From NCBI RefSeq assembly GCF_900089585.1, contig NZ_FLRH01000003.1, positions 2,184,501 to 2,248,500 on the forward strand: a stretch of DNA of 64,000 bases, in the 5' to 3' direction. Numbering within the stretch: the first letter of the stretch is position 1; each line of letters starts with the position of its first letter. The translations under genes were made by a program, and so were the position numbers. The notes under the pieces were generated by a model. The model saw only the letters and a list, made by a program, of their open reading frames with translations. It was not told where the DNA came from and searched no databases. Of the stretch, positions 52,901-60,070 are shown one piece after another. Source of the DNA: Micromonospora sediminicola (GTDB taxonomy: Bacteria > Actinomycetota > Actinomycetes > Mycobacteriales > Micromonosporaceae).

Positions 52901-53506
52901 GGGCGGGGAGACCGACTGCATCCGGGAGGCCGTGTTCACCACGTCGCCGGCGACGATCGCCTGCCCGCCGTCGCGGGCCGCGGCCACGTCCACCAGCGCC
53001 TCCCCGGTGGCCACCCCGACCCGGAAGCGCAGCTCGTCGTGGCCGGTGGGGGTGAACCGGGTCAGCACCCGTTGCAGCTCCAGCCCGGCCCGGACGCACC
53101 GCAGCGCGTCGGTCTCGGTGGCCACCGGCGCGCCGAAGAGCGCCATGACCGCGTCGCCGATGTACTTCTCCACCACGCCGCCGTACTGCCCGACCACCCG
53201 GCGGGCGGCGGAGAAGAAGCCGGTCTGCATGCCGCGCACCTGTTCCGGGTCGGCGCGCTCGACGTACGGCGTGAAGTCGATGAGGTCGACGAAGAGCACG
53301 CTGACCCGGCGCCGGTCCTCCTGCGGCGTGGGCACCGACTGCCGGGCGCCCGGGCGCGGCGAGCCGCAGGTGGTGCAGAAGGCCACGTCGGTCGCGAGCG
53401 GGCGCAGGCAGTGCGGGCAGACCGCGCCCAGCTCGGCGCCGCAGCCACCGCAGAACCGGTCGCCGTCGGCCGCGGTACGTCCACAACGGTCACACTGCGC
53501 GGAGAT
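49958..53506 (-). CDS. Zinc-ribbon / class III nucleotide cyclase / AAA ATPase / helical-repeat protein
   Basis: A very large regulator of ~1182 residues. If read from ATC 53506 it opens with paired CxxC ribbons (CDRC, CGGC, CPHC, CTTC). Then a class III cyclase domain (about 65-250) with VLFVDLIDFTPY and YIGDAVMALFGAP, giving both metal Asp residues, and VAGDVVNTASRMQ. Next an ATPase with GRAGLGKSRLV (Walker A, about 290) and VLVFEDLHWADD (Walker B, about 410), then TPR-like helices to the end. No DNA-binding domain is seen. No standard start codon exists in frame upstream of GTG 53386, but that start would remove three of four Cys pairs; GGAGG sits 6 nt before the ATC. Product likely cAMP; the Crp-type gene is close by. 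Confidence 0.8.
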   Translation of the reverse strand: MSAQCDRCGRTAADGDRFCGGCGAELGAVCPHCLRPLATDVAFCTTCGSPRPGARQSVPTPQEDRRRVSVLFVDLIDFTPYVERADPEQVRGMQTGFFSAARRVVGQYGGVVEKYIGDAVMALFGAPVATETDALRCVRAGLELQRVLTRFTPTGHDELRFRVGVATGEALVDVAAARDGGQAIVAGDVVNTASRMQSVSPPGGVLVCGVTHALTKDAIRYDEQPPVTLRGRSSPTEVWLALAPVRRQPTDREPDTTPLIDREHELGLLVNALHRSLRDRLPQVVTVFGRAGLGKSRLVRELHRHAGRLVDEPLTWRTGRCPPFGENVTFAALADIVKTEAGILDTDPASTAAQRLAAAVAELVGPGERNRLVDALRPLVGLTGTTLPAEEAESAWRRFLLALAARRPTVLVFEDLHWADDAMLRFVELLGAAAREVPLLLLCTARPELVDRDPSWAGTITGSVTVTLPPLRDTGIASLYAHMFGQAAFPAEMLTPLVEVAGGNPLYAHEYVRMLIEQGALRQSGRGWSLEKHLDLPMPESVHSVIANRVDLLDAKDRAVLLAASVVGVQFWPGAVAAALGQPVESVERALRRLEQRDFVHEQSASTMAGQAEFRFRHVLVRDVCYQRLPRTERVARHERTADWLDALSQTRDTDLAEVLAHHRWAAHEIARTLGLPTHRYAGPARAALHRAARRAYALHGLDAAAAHAGRALGLADDSDPVGRLQLELLATEISFYRDGNAFLSGGGPEQLQALADRLLAHGDDACAARAWTLLGQAAWLRADRTAAVACLDRAVGLFEPLPDSSQKADAYAELGRLHMLNYERDAAVSAAETAAEIAERLGLTETRTNARVTAATARYQAGDRSGLDDLRAIVEFSRGQQLLALHRAVQNLAYAVREEGDWLRSDALLTAGPTRTASGQTLTTSYSGEAMRAYFDGDFARLLTAADAFVDTPTGGWDMQVRGLRSCLRVLRGQPVPPAPRAAEATGSAYRDDVSAALDTARLSGFHRPHWTMLGMAALCRALQGRAEEAAELVDELAGSWSSVPALASGEWIAAAAYAAALSGRDAAVRVRAMLDRLGHRTPWSEAALRTVTGAVAAADGDHRRAAELHLAGAEIYAGIPDVTDRMLALALAVGELTLAGDPGAAGPLAEVHAFAQRNEAPGLLALARRPVPDAGPAMAC

Positions 53507-53702
53507 GACAGGCCTCCACTGGGTCGGTCGGCCGGTGTCGGCCGGGCGCCGCCCCCCGCGGCGTCACCGTGAGTATCCCGGGCGCCGCCAATGTCAGGTA
53601 CCGGGCTGTTGGTTTGTGGACACTCGTCCGGGCGGTCGAGGGCGCGTGCGGCGACTACATTCATCCCCGCCGGACGAGGACGACGTGACCAAGGGGGATC
53701 TC

Positions 53703-53915
53703 ATGGTGTTCGTGAAGCTGGAGAGCGACTGGACCGACGGCGACGGCGTCGCCCACTCGGCGGGCGAGTCCGTCGACGTGGACGCGGCCACCCTGGCCAG
53801 CCTGCAGGCCGAGGGCATCGTCAGCGAGGGCTCCGCCGGGGGCAAGGACAAGAACGAGTGGGCCGGCCCGGGCAGCACCACCGCCTGGGCGGGACCGGGC
53901 AGCGCCGGCGTCTGA
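53703..53915 (+). CDS. Small acidic conserved protein with WAGPGS repeats
   Basis: A 70-residue protein: MVFVKLESDWTDGDGVAHSAGESVDVDAATLASLQAEGIV looks like a small beta-rich fold with a helix, and the C-terminal part repeats WAGPGS twice (EWAGPGSTTAWAGPGSAGV). AAGGGGGA gives a strong ribosome site for ATG 53703. It is divergent from the cyclase gene and convergent with the Crp gene, closed by a hairpin. Function unknown; similar short proteins occur in related actinomycetes. Confidence 0.75.
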   Translation: MVFVKLESDWTDGDGVAHSAGESVDVDAATLASLQAEGIVSEGSAGGKDKNEWAGPGSTTAWAGPGSAGV

Positions 53916-53925
53916 CCGACGCGTA

Positions 53926-53962
53926 CGACGAGGGCCGGGGCGTGTCGCCCCGGCCCTCGTCG
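53926..53962. terminator. Bidirectional hairpin between the small protein and Crp genes
   Basis: A perfect 17-bp stem, CGACGAGGGCCGGGGCG with its complement, surrounds a 3-nt loop between two convergent stop codons, 10 and 8 bases from each. Confidence 0.85.
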
Positions 53963-53970
53963 CGTATCCG

Positions 53971-54663
53971 TCAGCGGTCGTTCATGCCGGCGCGGCGGCG
54001 CAGCGCGGCCACGTCGGTGACCACGATCCGACGCCCCTCGGTGCGCAGCCAGCCGCGGCTGGCGAACGAGCCGATGGCCTGGTTGACGCTCTGCCGCGAG
54101 CCGCCGGCCATCTCGGCGAGCTGACTCTGGTTCAGCTCGATCGTGATCATCGGGGCCTGGCTCTCGCCGGCCAGCCGGACCAGCGTCTTGGCCACCCGGC
54201 CGGGGAGGTCGAGGAAGACGTGGTCGGCGTTCTGCTCGGTGAGCCGACGGATCAGCTGGCCGAGCGAGCGCATCACCGCGTCGAGGATGCGCGGGTTGGA
54301 GTGGACCAGCTCCATGAAGGCGGGCCGGGACAGCGCCAGCGCGGCGCAGTCCTCGATGGCCTCGGCCGAGGCGGACCGGGTCGAGGCGTCCAGCAGGGAG
54401 ACCTCGCCCAGCACGTCCGGGGGTCGGATCACCGACAGCACGGCCCGCTCGCCGGTGGGCGCGGTGCGGAACACCGCCACGGCGCCGCGGCGCAGCACGA
54501 TCAGCGACTCGCCGGGGTCGTTCTCGACGAAGAGAAGTTGCCCCTTGCGGTAGGTGCGCGGGACGGCCGCGGCGATGACCCGCTGGCGCACCTCCGGCTC
54601 CAGCCCGGCGAACATCTCCACACCCGTGAGCGCGTCACCCGGCTCCGGCAGGCGAGACTCCAC
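53971..54663 (-). CDS. Crp/Fnr-family transcription regulator
   Basis: A 230-residue regulator. Cyclic-nucleotide-binding domain about 15-130; the phosphate-binding cassette is VLGEVSLLDASTRSASAEA with the Gly-Glu and Arg-Ser expected of cAMP binders. The C-terminal winged helix-turn-helix includes NQSQLAEMAGGSRQSVNQAIGSFASRGWL (about 180-208). No Fnr-type iron-sulfur cysteines. Starts at GTG 54663. Its location near a class III cyclase makes cAMP signalling the simplest reading. Confidence 0.9.
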   Translation of the reverse strand: MESRLPEPGDALTGVEMFAGLEPEVRQRVIAAAVPRTYRKGQLLFVENDPGESLIVLRRGAVAVFRTAPTGERAVLSVIRPPDVLGEVSLLDASTRSASAEAIEDCAALALSRPAFMELVHSNPRILDAVMRSLGQLIRRLTEQNADHVFLDLPGRVAKTLVRLAGESQAPMITIELNQSQLAEMAGGSRQSVNQAIGSFASRGWLRTEGRRIVVTDVAALRRRAGMNDR

Positions 54664-54910
54664 GGCCCAACCCCTCCCCGGTCAGAAGTCACCACTCGCA
54701 CACCGGGTGAAGCTGTCAGTCCCGGTACGAGGCAGCTCAACCGGTTCGGCGCCCGACGGCGGTACACATCAGATCATGACGCCCCCGTCGCGTGCTGTAC
54801 ACCCCTGGAAACACTTCCGTGACCATGCCCGGTCTGCCGGCGGCACCGCGCCGACCTCGGCGGACGCCCCGGCGACGACCCCGCGACGGTGATGGGCGAG
54901 GATGGGGGCG

Positions 54911-55414
54911 ATGGTCTACCGCTATTTCTACGACTGCGAATTCATCGAGGACGGCCGCACCGTCGACCTGGTGTCGATCGGCGTCGTCGACGAGTACGGC
55001 CGCGAGTTCTACGCGGTCTCCACGGAGTTCGACGACTCCCGGGCGGTGCCCTGGGTGCGGCGCAACGTGCTGGACAAGCTGCCGTCGCCGGCCGACCGGG
55101 CCTGGCGCTCGCGCGAGCGGATCCGGGACGACCTGCACGAGTTCCTGCTGGCGCCGGTGCGGGACCGCCCGGGCGAGCAGCTGGAGCTGTGGGCCTGGTA
55201 CGCGGCGTACGACCACGTGGTGCTGGCCCAGCTCTGGGGCGCCATGCCGGCGCTGCCCCGGGAGATCCCCCGGTTCACCAAGGAGCTGCGCCAGCTCTGG
55301 GACGACCGGGGGCGGCCCCGGCTGCCCGGCGCCGAGGCGGACCGGCACGACGCGCTCGTCGACGCCCGGCACAATCTGGCCCGCTGGCGGGCGATGACGG
55401 CTCGGGAGGTTTGA
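54911..55414 (+). CDS. RNase AS-like 3'-5' exoribonuclease (DEDDh)
   Basis: A 167-residue exonuclease of the same family as mycobacterial RNase AS (Rv2179c), which degrades adenylate-containing RNA. DEDDh residues: FYDCEFIEDG (Asp, Glu), WYAAYDHVVLAQLWG (Asp), ADRHDALVDARHNL (His, Asp). The family segment SIGVVDEYGREFYAVSTEFD is nearly unchanged. The ATG at 54911 (MVYRYFYD) is preferred; ATG 54902 adds three residues. Similar length to the family (168). Confidence 0.93.
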   Translation: MVYRYFYDCEFIEDGRTVDLVSIGVVDEYGREFYAVSTEFDDSRAVPWVRRNVLDKLPSPADRAWRSRERIRDDLHEFLLAPVRDRPGEQLELWAWYAAYDHVVLAQLWGAMPALPREIPRFTKELRQLWDDRGRPRLPGAEADRHDALVDARHNLARWRAMTAREV

Positions 55415-55470
55415 CCCGTTCCGCCCGGGGCACGGGAGCGGCATCACGCCGATCCGAGACAGGAGTGCCC

Positions 55471-55974
55471 ATGAGCAACGAGCCGACCAGCGCCGCCGAG
55501 GCCCGCGGCCGGGTCACCGAACTGATCCGGGACGCCCGGATCTGCCTGCTCACGACCAGTGCGGTGGACGGGCGCCTGGTCAGCCGCCCGATGGGGCTGC
55601 AGGAGGCGGAGTTCGACGGGGACCTCTGGTTCTTCGCCTACGCCGACTCGGCCAAGGTCCGCCAGATCCGGGTGAACCCGCAGGTCAACGTCGGCTTCTC
55701 GGACCAGCGGCACAACGCCTGGGTGTCGGTGGCCGGCACCGCCACCGAGGAGTGGGACCGGGCGCGCGCCGAGAAGCTGTGGAACCCGCTGCTCAAGGCG
55801 TGGTTCCCGGACGGCCTGGACACGCCCGGCATCACGCTGATCAAGGTGCACGCCGGTTCGGCGGAGTACTGGGACTCGCCGGGCAGCACGGTGGTCAACC
55901 TGCTCGGCTTCGCCAAGGCGGCGGTCACCGGGAAGCCGCCGAAGGCGGGGGAGAACCACGAGGTCAGCTACTGA
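55471..55974 (+). CDS. Pyridoxamine 5'-phosphate oxidase-fold protein (general-stress type)
   Basis: A 167-residue flavin/F420-binding split-barrel protein of the general stress protein 26 type: ICLLTTSAVDGRLVSRPMGLQEAEFDGDLWFFAYADSAKVRQIRVNPQVNVGF, followed by the C-terminal EYWDSPGSTVVNLLGFAKAAVTG. Probably binds FMN or F420. AGGAG precedes ATG 55471. Follows the RNase gene after 56 bp. Confidence 0.88.
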   Translation: MSNEPTSAAEARGRVTELIRDARICLLTTSAVDGRLVSRPMGLQEAEFDGDLWFFAYADSAKVRQIRVNPQVNVGFSDQRHNAWVSVAGTATEEWDRARAEKLWNPLLKAWFPDGLDTPGITLIKVHAGSAEYWDSPGSTVVNLLGFAKAAVTGKPPKAGENHEVSY

Positions 55975-56152
55975 CCGGTAGCCGGTCCGGGGGTCGGGAC
56001 GGTCCGGGGCGCGGTGTCGGCGCGCACCAGCGACGACTACAGTTCGCACTGACGGCCCGCCCCGGGCCGGCAACGGCGCCGATGGTCTGATCTGACACAT
56101 ATCCTGGGGCTTATCCGGGCTTCACCTGATGCTCCAGGAGGATGAGCAGATC

Positions 56153-57181
56153 ATGCGTATCGGCGTGCTCACCGGCGGCGGCGACTGCCCAGGTCTCAAC
56201 GCGGTCATTCGGGCGGTGGTCCGCAAGGGCGTCGCCACCTACGGTCACGAGTTCGTGGGCTTCCGGGACGGCTGGAAGGGCCCGCTGGAGGGCCTGACCA
56301 AGCCGCTGGGCATCGCGGAGGTGCGCGGCATCCTGCCGCGCGGCGGCACCATCCTCGGCTCCTCCCGGACCAACCCGTTCAAGATCGAGAACGGCGTGGA
56401 GCGGATCAAGGAGAACCTCGCCGCGCAGGGCGTGGACGCCCTGATCGCGATCGGCGGCGAGGACACCCTCGGCGTCGCCACCAAGCTGCACGAGCTGGGC
56501 GTCAACGTGGTCGGCGTGCCGAAGACGATCGACAACGACCTCGGCGCCACCGACTACACGTTCGGCTTCGACACCGCGGTCAACATCGCGATGGAGGCGA
56601 TCGACCGCCTGCACACCACCGCGGAGAGCCACCACCGCACCCTGGTCGTCGAGGTGATGGGCCGGCACGCCGGCTGGATCGCCCTGCACGCCGGCCTCGC
56701 CGGCGGCGCCAACGTGATCCTGCTGCCGGAGCGGCAGTTCGACGTCGAGCAGGTCGCCGGCTACGTCGAGAAGCGCTTCCAGCACCAGTACGCCCCGATC
56801 GTCGTGGTCGCCGAGGGCGCCCAGCCGCTGGACGGCCAGATGGTGCTGCACAACCAGGAGCTCGACTCCTTCGGCCACGTCCGTCTCGGCGGCATCGGCC
56901 AGTGGCTGGCCGAGCAGCTGGAGGCCAAGACCGGCAAGGAGGCCCGCACCGTGGTGCTCGGGCACATCCAGCGCGGCGGCACCCCGACCGCGTTCGACCG
57001 GGTGCTCGCCACCCGGCTCGGCCTGCAGGCCATCGACGCCGTGCACGAGGGCGACTGGGGCAAGATGGTCGCGATGCAGAGCACGGACATCGTCCGGGTC
57101 CCGCTGGCCGAGGCCACCCGGGAGCTGAAGACCGTGCCGCTGGAGCGGTACGCCGAGGCCGAGGTCTTCTTCGGCAGCTGA
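56153..57181 (+). CDS. pfkA: 6-phosphofructokinase (GGED/PK-signature group)
   Basis: A 342-residue phosphofructokinase. N-terminal TGGGDCPGLNAVIRAVV, then GGTILGSSRTNPF, IGGEDTLGVATKL (about 102-114) and VPKTIDNDLGATDYTFGFDTA (about 125-145), MGRHAGWIALHAG and GHIQRGGTPTAFDRVL. The GGED and PKTIDND residues, where E. coli ATP-PFK has GGDG and PGTIDND, occur in both PPi-dependent and some ATP-dependent actinomycete enzymes, so the phosphate donor is open. AGGAGG at 56136-56141 lies 11 nt before ATG 56153. Repeat copy 4 starts right after the stop. Confidence 0.93.
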   Translation: MRIGVLTGGGDCPGLNAVIRAVVRKGVATYGHEFVGFRDGWKGPLEGLTKPLGIAEVRGILPRGGTILGSSRTNPFKIENGVERIKENLAAQGVDALIAIGGEDTLGVATKLHELGVNVVGVPKTIDNDLGATDYTFGFDTAVNIAMEAIDRLHTTAESHHRTLVVEVMGRHAGWIALHAGLAGGANVILLPERQFDVEQVAGYVEKRFQHQYAPIVVVAEGAQPLDGQMVLHNQELDSFGHVRLGGIGQWLAEQLEAKTGKEARTVVLGHIQRGGTPTAFDRVLATRLGLQAIDAVHEGDWGKMVAMQSTDIVRVPLAEATRELKTVPLERYAEAEVFFGS

Positions 57182-57182
57182 G

Positions 57183-57240
57183 GTGTAAGGAGGGGCCCCC
57201 TGTTAACGCCTCGTGCATAGCAGGGGCCCCCTCTTAACAG
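57183..57240 (+). repeat. Bipartite GGGGCCCC repeat element, copy 4
   Basis: A 58-bp element starting GTGTAAGGAGGGGCCCCC, centre TGTTAACGCCTCGTGCATAG, ending CAGGGGCCCCCTCTTAACAG. Its two halves are near-direct repeats of a palindromic ~20-bp block. It begins one base after the pfkA stop codon and ends 26 bases before proC. Confidence 0.88.
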
Positions 57241-57266
57241 TTGTCGGAGTGGGACGAGGAGGCACG

Positions 57267-58079
57267 GTGGGCGGGCACACGGTCGCGGTGATCGGCGCGG
57301 GCAAGATCGGCGAGCTGATGCTCTCCGGGCTGCTCCGCTCCGGCTGGCCGGTCGAGCGGCTGCTCGCCACCGCCCGGCGCCCCGCCCGCGCGCAGGAGCT
57401 GACCGACCGCTACGGCGTGCGGGTGGTGGACAACCCGACCGCGGTCGAGGAGGCCGACGTGCTGGCCGTCTCGGTCAAGCCGCAGGACGCCGCCGCGCTG
57501 CTCGACGAGATCGGCCCGAAGGTCCCCGCCGGCAAGCTGGTGATCTCGCTCTGCGCCGGCCTGCCGACCGCGTTCTTCAACCGGCGGCTGCCCGAGGGCA
57601 CTCCGGTGGTCCGGGTGATGACCAACACCCCGGCGCTGGTCGACGAGGCGATGAGCGCCATCTCGGCCGGCGCGCACGCCACCGGGGAGCACCTGGCGCT
57701 GGCCGAGGAGATGTTCTCCCCGCTCGGCGCCACCGTCCGGGTGCCCGAGTCCCAGCAGGACGCGGTGACCGCGCTCTCCGGCTCCGGCCCGGCCTACTTC
57801 TACCTGCTGGTCGAGGCGATGATCGACGCCGGCATCCTGCTCGGCCTGCCCCGCCAGGTGGCGCACGAGCTGATCGTGCAGACCGCCATCGGCTCGGCGG
57901 TGATGCTGCGCGACTCCGGCGAGCACCCGGTCAAGCTGCGCGAGGCGGTCACCTCACCGGCCGGCACCACCATCTCCGCGATCCGCGAGCTGGAGAACCA
58001 CGGCGTACGCGCGGCCATGCTGGCGGCGCTGGAGGCGGCCCGCGACCGCGCCCGCGAACTGGCCGCCCAGGCCGACTGA
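57267..58079 (+). CDS. proC: Pyrroline-5-carboxylate reductase
   Basis: A 270-residue NADPH enzyme, the last step of proline synthesis. Rossmann site VAVIGAGKIGELMLSGLL at the N-terminus, VSVKPQD (about 70), VRVMTNTPALVDEAMSAIS (about 116) and the ProC signature LSGSGPAYFYLLVEAMIDAGILLGLPR with VTSPAGTTISAIRELE (about 170-245). GAGGAGG precedes GTG 57267; the usable upstream frame runs through the repeat element, so the shorter start is preferred. Confidence 0.95.
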   Translation: MGGHTVAVIGAGKIGELMLSGLLRSGWPVERLLATARRPARAQELTDRYGVRVVDNPTAVEEADVLAVSVKPQDAAALLDEIGPKVPAGKLVISLCAGLPTAFFNRRLPEGTPVVRVMTNTPALVDEAMSAISAGAHATGEHLALAEEMFSPLGATVRVPESQQDAVTALSGSGPAYFYLLVEAMIDAGILLGLPRQVAHELIVQTAIGSAVMLRDSGEHPVKLREAVTSPAGTTISAIRELENHGVRAAMLAALEAARDRARELAAQAD

Positions 58080-58230
58080 GGGGCAAGGCGGGAGCAACGC
58101 TCGAAACCTGTGGATGAGCGCCGTGGAGGGCAGAGCCCGCAGGCCCGCACGAGCCGCACAGTTCGGTCTGTGCCGAACCATCCCGGCCCTAGGGTCGAGG
58201 ACTCGGACAGCTGAGAGGGGAACAGACGGA

Positions 58231-58713
58231 ATGAGCGACGACACTCCCGTCACCGATGACCGCGACCCGGCCCGAGTCATCGAGGACGCCGTCGCACATG
58301 CCCTACGGCTGGCGGAGACCTGGCCGGCGTGGGACGGGCAGCCCCGCACCGCCGGGGACCGGGTCTACACCCCGCACAAGGCGATTCGTCGTCTCGCCGA
58401 CCACCTTCTGGACCACCTCGCCGAACTCGAGGCGCGCCTGGCAGGGCAACCGCCCCTGCCCGACCACTGGCACGCCTCCGCCATCACCACCCCGGCCGAC
58501 CTCGCCCCCTTCACCCTCGAGGATCTGGACGAAGCCCGCAGCCGACTGACCAGGTTGGCGCAGATCTGGTCACTGCGTCTCCGCGCGCTCGACGACGAGC
58601 GCCTCGACCGGGTCGAAGGAGACGCCTGGACGCTGCGCCAGGTCGCCTTCCACCTCGACAACACCTTCTACGCCGACGCCGTCGGCGACCTCACCACACA
58701 ACGCGAAGGGTGA
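58231..58713 (+). CDS. Hypothetical protein, possibly DinB-like helical bundle
   Basis: A 160-residue, mostly helical protein with His-rich segments (TPHKAIRRLADHLLDHLAELEARL, about 48-71, and WTLRQVAFHLDNTFYADAVGDL, about 132-153) that recall DinB/YfiT metal-dependent four-helix bundles. GAGAGGGGA lies upstream of ATG 58231. Codon use is slightly less GC3-biased than the neighbours. No partner gene is evident and no function is assigned. Confidence 0.7.
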   Translation: MSDDTPVTDDRDPARVIEDAVAHALRLAETWPAWDGQPRTAGDRVYTPHKAIRRLADHLLDHLAELEARLAGQPPLPDHWHASAITTPADLAPFTLEDLDEARSRLTRLAQIWSLRLRALDDERLDRVEGDAWTLRQVAFHLDNTFYADAVGDLTTQREG

Positions 58714-58870
58714 ACGACACCCATCGCGGCAGCGACTCAATCAGGATCTTTCATCGACCACTCCCGACAACTGCTCGAAGGCGGTCCGCCGTTCGACCTC
58801 TTCGGTAGAGGTCGGGCCTCGCCGTCGGCGTCCCGGCCACGCGGGTCCACCCGCGTGACGACGTGGCCGC

Positions 58871-59130
58871 GTGATGGCGGTCTACCGCAGCCGCAACGTG
58901 TTGGCCGGCCCGCTCACCGCGGATCGGCTCAGCGCCGTCGAGCTGCCTCGCACGCCACGGGGCCGGCGCGGCTGCCGGCCAGACGACGTCGACCTGTTGC
59001 CGCACCGGCTCGTCCCCGAGTTGCCGGAGCGGGCCCGCCTGTCGGACGACGCCCCGGACAAGAACGACCGGATCGAGCCGCCTGGCAGGCTGACGTGTGG
59101 GCGGCCGGGCGCGACACCACCGCGCGGGGC
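58871..59130 (+). pseudogene. Degraded DivIVA-domain-like gene
   Basis: The frame from 58871/58874 gives VYRSRNVLAGPLTADRLSAVELPRTPRGRRGCRPDDVD... HRLVPELPERARL...NDRI, which resembles the DivIVA-domain pattern (RGYxPxxVDxLLxRL) with typical Leu positions replaced. After about 59070-59085 the similarity seems to continue in another frame (AAWQADVWAAG), implying a frameshift. No ribosome site. I read this as a decaying gene; it may instead be an unusual short protein. Confidence 0.4.
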
Positions 59131-59178
59131 GCGGATGACGGGCCGCCTTCGGGTCATGTCGTGCCCCATACTGGCCCG

Positions 59179-59529
59179 GTGTTCACTCTCGCCCAGGCGC
59201 GACACCTGGTCGCCACGCTGCGGCCGCGCGTCGACGAGCTGATCCGGCACCGGGCCGACCTCGCCGAGCTGCGGGTCGACCTGGCCGACCACGGCGCCAG
59301 CGCGCTCGGCGGGCTCGCGGAGGTGAAGGCGCTGGAGGCCCGGCTGCACACCGTCGTGGAGGAGTTCCACCAGCACGGCATCGAGGTCAAGGGGATCGCC
59401 CCGGTGCTGCTCGACTTCCCCGGCGAGCGGGACGGGCGGGCGGTGCTCTGGTGCTGGCTGGAGGGAGACACCGACGTCCGCTGGTACCACCGGGTCGAGT
59501 GCGGCTTCGCCGGCCGCCGCCCGGTCTGA
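59179..59529 (+). CDS. DUF2203 family protein
   Basis: A 116-residue DUF2203 protein: FTLAQARHLVATLRPRVDELI, then HRADLAELRVDLADHG, EVKALEARLHTVVEEFHQHGIEVKGIAPVLLDFPGERDGRAVLWCWLEGDTDVRWYHRVECGFAGR. These conserved motifs (GIEVKG, VLLDFP, WCW...WYH) are family hallmarks. Function is unknown. The start is GTG 59179 with only weak ribosome-site similarity upstream. Followed after 6 bp by a GNAT gene. Confidence 0.85.
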   Translation: MFTLAQARHLVATLRPRVDELIRHRADLAELRVDLADHGASALGGLAEVKALEARLHTVVEEFHQHGIEVKGIAPVLLDFPGERDGRAVLWCWLEGDTDVRWYHRVECGFAGRRPV

Positions 59530-59535
59530 GCCGGC

Positions 59536-60027
59536 GTGGCGACGGGTGCCGTGCGTCGGGCGGTGCCGGCGGACGCCGACGAGCTGGTCCGGTTGCGCGG
59601 GCTCATGCTCGCCGCGATGAGTGGCAGCCCGACCGCGCCGGGCCGGTGGCAGGAGGTGGCGCGGGACAACCTGCGCGCCTGGCTGGCGGAGTCCGATCCG
59701 TGGCTGGCCGCCTTCGTGGTCGACGCGCCGGAGGGCACCTCGTTGGCCGCGTGCGCGGTGGGCACGGTCGAGCGGCGGCTGGGTGGCCCGGACGATCCGA
59801 GTGGCCTGGTCGGGTCCGTCTTCAACGTCAGTACCGACCCGGCACACCGCCGGCGGGGCCACGGTCGCGCCTGCGTCGCCGCGCTGCTGGCCTGGTTCCG
59901 TGGTCGGGGCGTACGCCGGATCGATCTGCGGGCGACGGCCGCCGGCCGGCCGCTCTACCGCGCGCTGGGCTTCCGGGAGACCGCTGACCCGGCGATGCGG
60001 TTGACCCTTCCCGCCGAGGTGGACTGA
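59536..60027 (+). CDS. GNAT-family N-acetyltransferase
   Basis: A 163-residue acetyltransferase. The acetyl-CoA loop is NVSTDPAHRRRGHGRACVAALLAWF (about 93-117, R/Q-x-x-G-x-G/A present as RRGHGR), and the C-terminal PLYRALGFRET motif (about 142) is typical. The substrate is unknown. Starts at GTG 59536 directly after the DUF2203 gene, so likely co-transcribed; followed by a hairpin. Confidence 0.88.
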   Translation: MATGAVRRAVPADADELVRLRGLMLAAMSGSPTAPGRWQEVARDNLRAWLAESDPWLAAFVVDAPEGTSLAACAVGTVERRLGGPDDPSGLVGSVFNVSTDPAHRRRGHGRACVAALLAWFRGRGVRRIDLRATAAGRPLYRALGFRETADPAMRLTLPAEVD

Positions 60028-60029
60028 GC

Positions 60030-60061
60030 GCCGGGCCGGCGGGCGGTCCCGCCGGCCCGGC
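60030..60061. terminator. Hairpin between GNAT and F420-reductase-like genes
   Basis: A perfect 14-bp stem, GCCGGGCCGGCGGG with its complement, around a 4-nt loop, between convergent genes. Confidence 0.8.
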
Positions 60062-60070
60062 CTCCGTCCG

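Noticed and set aside
50045..53572. A 1175-codon open frame on the plus strand
   Set aside because: Shadow of the cyclase/ATPase gene on the other strand; repetitive Arg/Gly/Pro/His/Val composition and no motifs.
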